6,998 bases of DNA from Bacteroidota bacterium (lineage in GTDB: Bacteria > Bacteroidota > Ignavibacteria > UBA10030), in NCBI GenBank assembly GCA_003519375.1, contig DOWV01000147.1, positions 29,781-36,778 on the forward strand. Reading direction: 5' to 3'. The notes beneath the pieces are model-generated. The model worked only from the letters and a program-made list of their open reading frames with translations. It did not search any database and was not told the origin of the DNA. Made by a program: the position numbers and the translations under genes. Positions 1 to 5,316 of the stretch are shown piece after piece; position 1 is the stretch's first letter; every line of letters starts with the position of its first letter.

Positions 1-82
1 GGGAGGGATTCGAACCCTCGTGGCGCTATTAACGCCAACACGCTTTCCAGGCGTGCCAGTTCAGCCACTCCTGCACCTCTCC
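1..82 (-). tRNA. tRNA-Ser (anticodon GGA), 3' end cut off by window edge
   Basis: Read on the minus strand, the molecule starts GGAGAGG at position 82. It continues with a D arm (CAG/CTG stem around GAGTGGCTGAA), then the anticodon stem CACGC/GCGTG enclosing the loop CTGGAAA, so positions 34-36 are GGA. A long class II variable arm follows (TGGCG/CGCCA stem), then a T arm GAGGG-TTCGAAT-CCCTC. The long variable arm and GGA anticodon identify a serine tRNA reading UCC/UCU. Only the first two bases (CC) of the 3' acceptor strand lie inside the window, so the discriminator base and any encoded CCA cannot be seen. I found no convincing promoter upstream (83-200 on the minus strand). Confidence 0.95.
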
Positions 83-228
83 GGAAAATCCAGCGATGAT
101 ACTGAGGGAAGTGTCGATCCGATAGAGTGCGACCAGCTCCAACCTTGCTTTGATGTTCAATGGCTACACTTGTCGACTCCAAGATCCGATCAGATAATAG
201 CAAAACAACACGCGAAATGCAATCGGCT

Positions 229-256
229 TTGATTTCGGGCAAAGTTTTGATATGAT
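229..256 (+). promoter_or_regulatory. Probable sigma70-type promoter of the response-regulator gene
   Basis: A -35-like TTGATT (229-234) is followed by a 16-nt spacer and TATGAT (251-256). Shifting the -35 by one base gives TTTGAT with a 17-nt spacer. Transcription would begin near 263, downstream of the ATG at 252. This is one reason to prefer the internal ATG at 312 as the true start of the downstream gene. Confidence 0.5.
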
Positions 257-311
257 TCTGCCGTACGGGCTATCTCCTCGTCGTCACCACGAAGAAAGTG
301 ACTCGAAATTC

Positions 312-695
312 ATGTCCCAGAAGATTCTCGTCGCTGAAGATCAACAACACATCAGATCCCTGATCGAATACAAATTGACGAACAGCGGGTATACCGTGGT
401 CTGTGCTGAAGATGGAAAGAGCGCTTTGGAAAAGGCGGGCCAAATCATCCCGGATCTTATCCTCCTCGATGTGATGATGCCGCTCATGACGGGATTCGAG
501 GTTTTGGCGGCACTCAAAACCGATGAGAAAACGCGCAATATCCCTATCCTGATGGTGACTGCGCAAAGCAAAGAAAACGAAGTCCTGAAAGGACTTGAAC
601 TCGGGGCTGACGATTACATCACAAAGCCTTTTAGCCCGAATGAGCTGGCAGCCCGCGTAAAAAATATCCTGATGCGCCGCAAGCGCGGCACATGA
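312..695 (+). CDS. Stand-alone receiver-domain response regulator (CheY-like)
   Basis: A 127-aa protein that is a receiver domain from end to end, with no DNA-binding or enzymatic output domain. The acidic pocket is E9/D10 in LVAEDQ, the phosphoacceptor is D53 in LILLDVMMP, the switch threonine is T83 in MVTAQ, and the conserved lysine is K105 in YITKPF. The family is phosphorylated by a histidine kinase and signals by protein-protein contact; no kinase gene lies in this window. The frame stays open to an ATG at 252, but the extra 20 residues are unlike any receiver start and that ATG overlaps the predicted -10, so I place the start at ATG 312. The Shine-Dalgarno there is weak. The gene ends 62 nt before the HEAT-repeat gene and is probably co-transcribed with it. 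The likely target is the HEAT/glycosyltransferase pair, which is inference from position. Confidence 0.9.
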   Translation: MSQKILVAEDQQHIRSLIEYKLTNSGYTVVCAEDGKSALEKAGQIIPDLILLDVMMPLMTGFEVLAALKTDEKTRNIPILMVTAQSKENEVLKGLELGADDYITKPFSPNELAARVKNILMRRKRGT

Positions 696-757
696 TATCT
701 TCTTGATCGAGGCAAGGCGAGCCCGGTAAATTCCCCCCACCCAGGTATCTGATTCCC

Positions 758-1894
758 GTGCAACTGCAATTCCTGATCCTCATCGTCCTCGCCGTGACCG
801 CAACGATATTCTCTATCGTGGCGTCTGTCGCGATGATCGTGCGGAAGGCCCTGGAACTTGGGCGCTCGCGTGCGTACGAGCGGCTCTACAGGATCTATTC
901 CGCACGAGTCGCCGAGTTTCTTCTGATCGAATTGGCCCCCAACACGGACGACCCGCGCCCGTCCACGGTGTTCCGCCAATACGAAGAACTTATCGCACCG
1001 ACGAAAAAGCACCTTGAAGAGATGAATCGCTCACGTCGACGTTTCCATCGAGACGTACTTCGGGCCGTACTCATCGATATGACACAGGATATCTCCGGCG
1101 ACTCCGCTGAGCGGCTTGTCTATTTCTTCTACAGCTTGGAATTCGTAGAAGAAGAGTTGAGAATGCTTCAAAGCGGCAAATGGTGGGTTCGGGCTCAGGC
1201 GGCACGAAACGCCGGCTTGATGCGCGCACGCAAGTCGATTACGGCCCTGACTGCAGCCCTGGAGGACGACCATCCGGATGTGCGTCACCAGGCAATGCAG
1301 GCCCTCATCAAGCTCGTGGGTGTCGACGCGCTCGGCACGATCTTGCGGCTCAGCAGAAATATCTCTCGATGGACGGCAATCGAACTCTCAGTGATCGTCG
1401 CCGGGTTCAAGGAAGAGGCTGTTCCGCATTTGACAGGGGCTCTTGAATCCCGGGACCAGTCAGTCGTGTTGTTCTCAATCGAAATGCTTGCTGAGATCGG
1501 ATTCGTGAGGGCGGTGGATCCCCTGATGAATCTCATTCGCACGACCGGTGATTTCAAGATCCGCGCACAGGCTACAAAAGCCCTGGGGAGGTTGGGAGAT
1601 TCCCGGGCAATGAAGCTGTTGACGGAACTTCTCTCGCACAGGAGCCCTGAAATCAGGCTGAGCGCGCTCGAAGCTCTCGGAAAAACCGGCGGTCCGGATA
1701 TTGTAGATTTGCTCGAACCATACCTTGCGAGCGATGACTGGGAGGAGAGACTAACGGCCGCGAGAGCCCTTGCTGCGACGGGGCTCAAAGGCATCAAGAT
1801 CCTCCAGGATTCTGAGAAGCAAGAAAAAGGGGAGGCACGGGACCTCGCCGCGCAAGTCCTGGAAGAATATGGTTTGGAGCCGGCCCATGGATAA
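758..1894 (+). CDS. Membrane-anchored HEAT-repeat protein
   Basis: A 378-aa protein starting at GTG 758; an AGG at 743-745 is the only ribosome-site candidate. Residues about 4-27 form one hydrophobic helix followed by RK, so the protein is probably a signal anchor with the bulk in the cytoplasm. Residues about 35-135 are helical and charged with no motif I recognise. From about residue 140 to the end there are roughly seven HEAT-type helical repeats of about 30 residues. Examples are 141-170, 171-200 (DHPDVRHQAMQALIKL), 264-293 (FKIRAQATKALGRLGD) and 294-325 (SPEIRLSALEALGKTG). The D/PEVR-x-xA-x-x-ALG pattern marks them. HEAT arrays are binding scaffolds, not enzymes. The stop codon overlaps the glycosyltransferase start by 8 nt, indicating translational coupling. 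A role linking the receiver protein to the glycosyltransferase is plausible but inferred. Confidence 0.85.
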   Translation: MQLQFLILIVLAVTATIFSIVASVAMIVRKALELGRSRAYERLYRIYSARVAEFLLIELAPNTDDPRPSTVFRQYEELIAPTKKHLEEMNRSRRRFHRDVLRAVLIDMTQDISGDSAERLVYFFYSLEFVEEELRMLQSGKWWVRAQAARNAGLMRARKSITALTAALEDDHPDVRHQAMQALIKLVGVDALGTILRLSRNISRWTAIELSVIVAGFKEEAVPHLTGALESRDQSVVLFSIEMLAEIGFVRAVDPLMNLIRTTGDFKIRAQATKALGRLGDSRAMKLLTELLSHRSPEIRLSALEALGKTGGPDIVDLLEPYLASDDWEERLTAARALAATGLKGIKILQDSEKQEKGEARDLAAQVLEEYGLEPAHG

Positions 1895-3323
1895 ATCGTG
1901 GCTGGAGGCGGCTGTGCAATTCCTGACGAGCGGATACCTGCTGTTTGTGGTGATCTATTTCATCGGGGTCAGTCTCACCTATACCATCCTTCTCGTAATC
2001 TCCGTCCGCGAGATTCTCAGCCAATTACGCCACGACAAGTTCTGTGACTTCCGCCTGACCGTGCAATCGGAGCTGACGCCCCCCGTCTCGATTCTCGCTC
2101 CGGCGTTCAATGAAGGGCCGACGATTATTCAGAGTGTCCGAAGCCTGCTCAAGCTCAGCTACGGAAAATATGAAACGGTCGTGATCAACGACGGTTCGAA
2201 GGACGACACGCTTGCCCAGATGATTGAATACTTCAAGATGTACCGCTCGAAGCACGTGTACCGGCCGATCATCCATACGAAAGCGGTGCGTGCGATCTAT
2301 AAATCAAGGCTGCCGGAATACCGCAGCCTGGTTGTTGTTGACAAGGAAAACGGCGGGAAAGCCGATGCCCTAAATGTCGGCATCAATGCGGCGAGGTACG
2401 ACTTCGTTTGTTGCATTGACGCTGATTCGATTCTCGAGGATGATGCACTTCAAAAGGTGATGAGAGCATTTCTTGAAGACGACAAGGTGGTCGCTGTCGG
2501 TGGGATAGTCCGTATCGCGAATGGTTGTGACGTTGTCAATGGGAGAGTGGTGAGGGTGGGGTTGTCCGACCGTCTCGTTCCAATTTTCCAGGTAGTCGAG
2601 TATTTCCGCGCATTTCTTTCGGGGCGGATGTCGTGGCAGGCTCTGAACGGGCTCCTCATCATATCAGGCGCCTTCGGCCTCTTCAAAAGGGATGCGGTGA
2701 TCAAAGTAGGGGGGTACAAGCATGATAGCATCGGAGAGGACATGGAGCTTGTGATGAGACTCCATCGGATTCACCTGGAGAAGAACGAGCGCTATCGGGT
2801 CACGTTCGTTCCCGATCCTGTCTGCTGGACTGAGGCACCTGACACACTTCGGGTCCTCAGCAGGCAGCGGAATCGCTGGCACAGGGGTCTCCTGGACACA
2901 ATGCTCATCCACCGGAAAATGTTCCTCAACCGTCGATATGGCGTTGTCGGCATGGCGGCGATGCCCTACTTCGTGTTTGTAGAACTGCTCGGACCGGCGT
3001 TTGAGTTTTTCGGGTATGTTTCGATGGGCATCATGATCGCAACGGGAACCTTGAATGAAGAGCTCTCTCTGCTCTTTTTCATCGTTGCGTTGTTCTATGG
3101 AGTGATGTTCTCCGTGGGAGCGGTGCTTCTGGAGGAAATATCCTTCCAGCGATATCCCAAGCCTGGTGACCTTGCGCTCTTACTCTCGTTTGGCGTGTTG
3201 GAGAATTTTGGATACAGGCAGTTGACGGCGTGGTGGAGAGTAAAAGCCTTTTGGGACTATTTTCGTGGAAAGAAATCGTGGGGGAAAATGGAGAGGAAGG
3301 GTTTTTCGAAGCCTGCTCCGTAG
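1887..3323 (+). CDS. Membrane family 2 glycosyltransferase, processive polysaccharide-synthase type
   Basis: A 478-aa inner-membrane enzyme. ATG 1887 is chosen because GGAG lies 7 nt upstream (1876-1879) and the encoded start leads directly into a membrane segment. The open frame extends back to 1770, but that part is a shadow of the HEAT gene. Order: TM helix about 13-40; GT-A catalytic domain about 65-335; two or more TM helices at about 358-385 and 393-416; a basic C-terminal tail. Catalytic landmarks are VINDGSKDD (D102), CIDADS (D178, D180, metal and sugar-nucleotide binding), GEDME (E284/D285, catalytic base region) and QRNRW (327-331), the Q-x-x-R-W signature of processive GT2 enzymes such as cellulose, hyaluronan and poly-N-acetylglucosamine synthases. 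It should polymerise a sugar from a nucleotide donor and help export the chain. The sugar cannot be read from sequence. No PilZ domain is present, so control may instead run through the receiver and HEAT partners. Confidence 0.9.
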   Translation: MDKSWLEAAVQFLTSGYLLFVVIYFIGVSLTYTILLVISVREILSQLRHDKFCDFRLTVQSELTPPVSILAPAFNEGPTIIQSVRSLLKLSYGKYETVVINDGSKDDTLAQMIEYFKMYRSKHVYRPIIHTKAVRAIYKSRLPEYRSLVVVDKENGGKADALNVGINAARYDFVCCIDADSILEDDALQKVMRAFLEDDKVVAVGGIVRIANGCDVVNGRVVRVGLSDRLVPIFQVVEYFRAFLSGRMSWQALNGLLIISGAFGLFKRDAVIKVGGYKHDSIGEDMELVMRLHRIHLEKNERYRVTFVPDPVCWTEAPDTLRVLSRQRNRWHRGLLDTMLIHRKMFLNRRYGVVGMAAMPYFVFVELLGPAFEFFGYVSMGIMIATGTLNEELSLLFFIVALFYGVMFSVGAVLLEEISFQRYPKPGDLALLLSFGVLENFGYRQLTAWWRVKAFWDYFRGKKSWGKMERKGFSKPAP

Positions 3324-3373
3324 CCTGCATCGATCCCGTCGACGCGAAGGGAAGAGAAGCCGATCGCGCGGAA

Positions 3374-3402
3374 TTGAAATTCGGTCAAAGAATCTTTATA
3401 TT
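3374..3402 (+). promoter_or_regulatory. Strong sigma70-type promoter ahead of the tRNA-Ser/GIY-YIG locus
   Basis: TTGAAA (3374-3379), 17-nt spacer, TATATT (3397-3402); the start site should fall near 3409. The first stable-RNA sequence downstream is the truncated tRNA-Ser copy at 3434. The -35 lies in the inverted repeat GAATT-GA-AATTC (3371-3382) and the -10 in AAGAAT-ctttat-ATTCTT (3388-3405). This was probably the original tRNA-Ser promoter and would now read through the GIY-YIG gene as well. Confidence 0.65.
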
Positions 3403-3420
3403 CTTCAGTTGAATCACCGA

Positions 3421-3453
3421 ACGCGATGCTTTTGGAAGGGTGCGAGAGTGGTT
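3421..3453 (+). repeat. Left copy of a 33-nt direct repeat (tRNA-Ser leader plus tRNA 5' end)
   Basis: These 33 nt are identical to 3807-3839. The first 13 nt are the leader in front of the tRNA and the last 20 nt (3434-3453) are its first 20 bases, from GGAAGGG through the D-loop GGTT. Here the match stops at 3453 and the rest of the tRNA is absent, so this copy cannot make a tRNA. Weak similarity may continue a few bases further (TGAGCCGG here against TGAATCGGCCGG in the intact gene). Confidence 0.9.
3434..3453 (+). pseudogene. tRNA-Ser 5' fragment
   Basis: Contains the acceptor 5' strand GGAAGGG, the TG linker, the D-stem CGA and half of the D-loop of the intact tRNA-Ser(CGA) at 3820. No anticodon arm, variable arm or T arm follows. 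It is a remnant or target-site duplicate. If transcribed from the promoter at 3374-3402, it would form a short RNA segment at the 5' end of the GIY-YIG message. Confidence 0.75.
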
Positions 3454-3483
3454 TGAGCCGGAGGCTCATCCGCCTTCGGCGGA
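3454..3483 (+). repeat. Two abutting perfect hairpins at the breakpoint of the tRNA copy
   Basis: Hairpin 1 is TGAGCC-GGA-GGCTCA (3454-3468) and hairpin 2 is TCCGCC-TTC-GGCGGA (3469-3483). Each has a 6-bp perfect stem and a 3-nt loop, and they touch with no spacer. They begin at the first base after the tRNA-derived repeat ends and precede the GIY-YIG ribosome-binding site by about 11 nt. Neither is followed by a U-tract, so they do not look like intrinsic terminators. Confidence 0.8.
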
Positions 3484-3507
3484 GAATCGGCGGCAGAGGC
3501 TGCGGAA

Positions 3508-3789
3508 ATGGAATCATTAGTACAACAACACGCAGTGTACGTTCTTTGGTCAGAGAAGCTCCTGAAACGCTACATAGGTTCAGGAAAGGATCCGTTGGAT
3601 CGTCTTCGACAACACAACGCGGGACAGAGTAGATTTACACGGGGAGGACGGCCTTGGATCCTCGTACATACTGAATCGTATCACACGAAGGGTGAGGCTC
3701 TGCAAAGAGAACATTTCCTGAAGAGTGGAGTAGGTCGGAAGTGGTTGGATGAGATGTTCCCACAATATCGGAAACGAACAGAGGGCTGA
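3508..3789 (+). CDS. Small GIY-YIG nuclease-family protein (UPF0213/YhbQ-like)
   Basis: A 93-aa protein that is a single GIY-YIG domain. VYVL (10-13) is the GIY-equivalent strand and RYIG (21-24) the YIG strand. DRLRQHNAG (31-39) holds the conserved Arg, His and Asn, RPW is at 48-50, and EALQREHFLKSGVGRK (63-78) holds the catalytic-type Glu68. The fold is a metal-dependent nuclease also found in UvrC and homing endonucleases. Stand-alone members of this size are common in bacteria and mostly uncharacterised; they are often misannotated as excinuclease ABC subunit C. AGAGG (3495-3499) lies 8 nt before the ATG. The gene lies between a truncated and an intact copy of tRNA-Ser 5' sequence, so it may be the activity of a small homing-type cassette. 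All expected motif residues are present, so it is probably active. Confidence 0.85.
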   Translation: MESLVQQHAVYVLWSEKLLKRYIGSGKDPLDRLRQHNAGQSRFTRGGRPWILVHTESYHTKGEALQREHFLKSGVGRKWLDEMFPQYRKRTEG

Positions 3790-3806
3790 AGCAAGACAGC
3801 GATAAT

Positions 3807-3839
3807 ACGCGATGCTTTTGGAAGGGTGCGAGAGTGGTT
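3807..3839 (+). repeat. Right copy of the 33-nt direct repeat
   Basis: Identical over 33 nt to 3421-3453. It comprises the 13-nt leader and the first 20 nt of the intact tRNA-Ser(CGA). The flanking bases on both sides differ from the left copy. GATAAT sits just upstream (3801-3806) and could act as a -10, but there is no recognisable -35 at the right distance. Confidence 0.9.
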
Positions 3840-3906
3840 GAATCGGCCGGTCTCGAAAACCGGAATACCGCTTGCGGTATCGAGGGTTCGAATCCCTCCC
3901 CTTCCG
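3820..3906 (+). tRNA. tRNA-Ser (anticodon CGA)
   Basis: The acceptor pairs GGAAGGG (3820-3826) with CCCTTCC (3899-3905), and the discriminator is G3906, as expected for serine. The D stem is CGA/TCG. The anticodon stem CCGGT/ACCGG encloses the loop CTCGAAA, giving anticodon CGA (reads UCG). The class II variable arm is TACCGC-TT-GCGGTA, and the T arm is GAGGG-TTCGAAT-CCCTC. The next bases are CGG, so CCA is not encoded. All stems pair perfectly, so the gene looks functional despite lying next to the GIY-YIG insertion. Its natural promoter is probably the one at 3374-3402, now about 420 nt away. Confidence 0.97.
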
Positions 3907-3915
3907 CGGAGACTC

Positions 3916-3955
3916 AAAAAAAGCCGGACACCAATGTCCGGCTTTCTTGTTTTCT
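3916..3955 (+). terminator. Intrinsic terminator after tRNA-Ser(CGA)
   Basis: An A-run precedes the perfect 10-bp stem AAGCCGGACA (3921-3930) / TGTCCGGCTT (3935-3944), with the 4-nt loop CCAA. A T-rich tail (TCTTGTTTTC) follows. It ends the tRNA transcript and separates this locus from the perR promoter. The A-tract/T-tract symmetry would let it work from either side. Confidence 0.9.
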
Positions 3956-4119
3956 CTTCGTTCGCCGTCATGTCTCTCGGACTTTGGAAATCCCACGCGC
4001 GAAACTTCTTTGTGCAGGAACAAATGAGATCGACGAAGTGTTTCAAGAGAAGACATCGCCCGGCGGAGCGCTCGTCGGAGGACGCGAGGGTGTGAGGGTC
4101 GTAGAAATGGGTGATTTCC

Positions 4120-4148
4120 TTGACATTACTTGGTGCATTCGATATATT
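4120..4148 (+). promoter_or_regulatory. Canonical sigma70 promoter of the perR-like gene
   Basis: TTGACA (4120-4125), a 17-nt spacer and TATATT (4143-4148): a consensus -35 and near-consensus -10. Transcription would start near 4155, leaving a 35-nt leader with no clear Shine-Dalgarno before ATG 4190. CATTCG occurs at 4136-4141 and again at 4154-4159, on either side of the -10. This is a possible operator for autoregulation, though not the classic inverted Per box. Confidence 0.75.
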
Positions 4149-4189
4149 AAAAACATTCGTATCACCTATCAGTCAGACGATCTTTCAGT

Positions 4190-4585
4190 ATGCAGGGCCT
4201 TGGAACGAAAAGAAGCCGGCAACGCGATAAGATCTACCAGGTCTTGAAGTGCACAACCTCACACCCGACCGCGGAATGGGTGCACGAACAGGTTCGTGAA
4301 CTACTTCCACGTGTCTCTCTCGGTACCATTTACCGTAACCTTCACATCCTCACGGCGCAGGGCAAGATTCGCGAACTCGATTTCGGCGAGGGAATCCATC
4401 GCTATGATGCGACGGTGGACCAGCACTACCACTTCGTCTGCGAACGCTGCTGCACGGTGAGAGACCTCCCCGTTGCCCCTCAAAACGACATCCACGATCG
4501 CGTCAGGGACATCGTTCCGGGCGAAATCAAATCTCATCGTCTCGACTTCTTTGGAGTGTGCTCCGACTGCCTTGCTAAGAACTGA
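4190..4585 (+). CDS. perR: PerR-like peroxide-sensing repressor, Fur family
   Basis: A 131-aa Fur-family regulator. The N-terminal winged helix includes the recognition helix SLGTIYRNLHIL (43-54); the C-terminal half is the dimerisation/metal domain. As I recall the Bacillus subtilis PerR numbering, its key residues map here with a constant offset of 12. The structural Zn site C96/C99/C136/C139 is C84, C87, C124 and C127. The Fe/Mn sensing site H37/D85/H91/H93/D104 is H25, D73, H79, H81 and D92. Asp rather than Glu at the last position favours PerR over Fur. In the family, peroxide oxidises the Fe-bound histidines and releases the protein from DNA, derepressing peroxidase genes. Two peroxiredoxin genes directly downstream fit this. 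No strong ribosome-binding site precedes the ATG. An iron-sensing Fur role is less likely but not excluded. Confidence 0.85.
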   Translation: MQGLGTKRSRQRDKIYQVLKCTTSHPTAEWVHEQVRELLPRVSLGTIYRNLHILTAQGKIRELDFGEGIHRYDATVDQHYHFVCERCCTVRDLPVAPQNDIHDRVRDIVPGEIKSHRLDFFGVCSDCLAKN

Positions 4586-4757
4586 GCACCTCGCGCTTGT
4601 TTCATGACCGTGCAGTCGGACTACGTGCTGCGGGGCTGTGGTTTGTGTGATACCTCTTGGCGGAATTGCCGCGGTGCTTCGGGGATGCACTGGAACATGG
4701 ATCTACCACGAAACATGAACATTACAAACACATCCATATGATCACCTTGGAGGAACC

Positions 4758-5228
4758 ATGGCTGTCAAAGTCGGAGATACAGCACCCGCGTTTACATTGA
4801 TTGATGGAGACCGGAAGCCCCGGTCCCTGACGGAATTCCAGGGAAAGAACATCGTGCTCGTGTTCTTTCCAGGAGCCTTCACGGGAGTGTGCACCAAAGA
4901 ATGGTGCACGCTTCGCGATGCAATGGCGCGCTTCAACGAGTTCAATGCCCAGGTGCTCGGAATCAGCGTCGACTCACCGTTCGCGAACAAGGCGTTTGCA
5001 AGCCATAACAACTTGCAGTTTCCATTGCTGTCCGATCACACGCGCTCAGTCGTGAAATCCTATGGAATCGTGCTTGAGGGATTTGCCGGGCTCGAGGGAT
5101 ACTCCACAGCGAAGCGCTCAGTTTTCATTCTTGACAAGGGCGGAATTGTCCGCTACGCCTGGATTACAGACAATCCGGGTGTCGAGCCGAACTACGACGA
5201 AATAACCAAGGCTCTTTCAACCCTGTAG
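4758..5228 (+). CDS. Peroxiredoxin, AhpE-like (AhpC/TSA superfamily)
   Basis: A 156-aa thioredoxin-fold peroxidase spanning the whole protein. The active site is FFPGAFTGVCTKEWC. P38, T42 and the peroxidatic C45 form the P-x-x-x-T-x-x-C motif, and R120 (TAKRSVFILD) is the conserved arginine that activates the thiolate. C50, five residues after C45, is the only other cysteine and may be the resolving one, as in BCP-type enzymes. It reduces hydrogen peroxide and organic hydroperoxides using thioredoxin or another thiol donor; cytoplasmic, with no signal peptide. GGAGG (4749-4753) ends 4 nt before the ATG. It lies 172 nt after the PerR-like gene and 88 nt before a second peroxiredoxin. I could not identify a promoter or PerR operator in 4586-4757. 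Confidence 0.9.
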   Translation: MAVKVGDTAPAFTLIDGDRKPRSLTEFQGKNIVLVFFPGAFTGVCTKEWCTLRDAMARFNEFNAQVLGISVDSPFANKAFASHNNLQFPLLSDHTRSVVKSYGIVLEGFAGLEGYSTAKRSVFILDKGGIVRYAWITDNPGVEPNYDEITKALSTL

Positions 5229-5230
5229 TC

Positions 5231-5289
5231 AAGCCCGGATGATCCGGCTTTCCGCATCCGCCCACCCGGGGTTCAGGGCTTCGGGCGGA
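5231..5289 (+). other. Two hairpins between the peroxiredoxin genes
   Basis: The first is AAGCC(C)GGAT-G-ATCCGGCTT (5231-5250), starting 2 nt after the first peroxiredoxin stop, with one bulged C and no U-tract. The second pairs TCCGCCC (5257-5263) with GGGCGGA (5283-5289) around a 19-nt loop, just before the AAAGGAG ribosome site of the bcp gene. They could be mRNA-stabilising or partial terminator structures that set unequal expression of the two genes. Confidence 0.45.
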
Positions 5290-5316
5290 GGTGCTCTGTG
5301 AAAGGAGAGTTCGACT

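Larger units (their letters stand above)
3454..3839 (+). mobile_element. Candidate insertion cassette carrying a GIY-YIG gene in a tRNA-Ser locus
   Basis: The unit consists of 353 nt of unique sequence (3454-3806) plus one copy of the 33-nt repeat. Tandem hairpins lie at its left end, a GIY-YIG nuclease-family gene fills most of it, and the whole is bounded by identical tRNA-Ser 5' sequence. Removing it would restore the promoter at 3374-3402 directly in front of an intact tRNA-Ser(CGA). No transposase, recombinase or conventional inverted terminal repeats are present. Alternatives are a tandem tRNA-Ser pair whose first member decayed, or a local duplication. The geometry is seen in the sequence; the mobility is inferred. 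Confidence 0.4.

Noticed and set aside
252..311. N-terminal extension of the response regulator from ATG 252
   Set aside because: The ATG overlaps the likely -10 (251-256), and the 20 extra residues do not belong to a receiver domain. ATG 312 gives the standard domain start.
270..740. 156-residue minus-strand frame opposite the response regulator
   Set aside because: Shadow of the clearly coding plus strand; no recognisable domain.
1770..1886. N-terminal extension of the glycosyltransferase inside the HEAT gene
   Set aside because: It is a basic, low-complexity translation out of frame with the HEAT gene. GGAG at 1876-1879 and the membrane helix support ATG 1887.
3454..3483. CRISPR-like or terminator interpretation of the tandem hairpins
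   Set aside because: There are only two units, they differ in sequence, no spacers exist, and no U-tract follows either stem.
3434..3530. A second complete tRNA-Ser starting at 3434
   Set aside because: Acceptor 5' strand and half of the D arm are present, but no anticodon arm, T arm or matching 3' acceptor follows. Only a 20-nt fragment remains.
3681..4046. Minus-strand frame with GGIRTLDTASGIPVFETGRFNHSRT
   Set aside because: This is the antisense translation of a serine tRNA gene, a familiar artefact in databases, not a protein gene.
3834..4247. A 137-residue plus-strand open frame starting in the tRNA-Ser and running to the perR start
   Set aside because: Its beginning is a translation of the tRNA-Ser itself, and it then crosses the terminator and the perR promoter. 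No protein-like composition and no ribosome site; a well-known type of spurious ORF.
4737..4742. TATGAT as a -10 for the first peroxiredoxin gene
   Set aside because: No -35-like hexamer lies about 17 nt upstream, and the resulting leader would be too short to include the GGAGG ribosome site comfortably.
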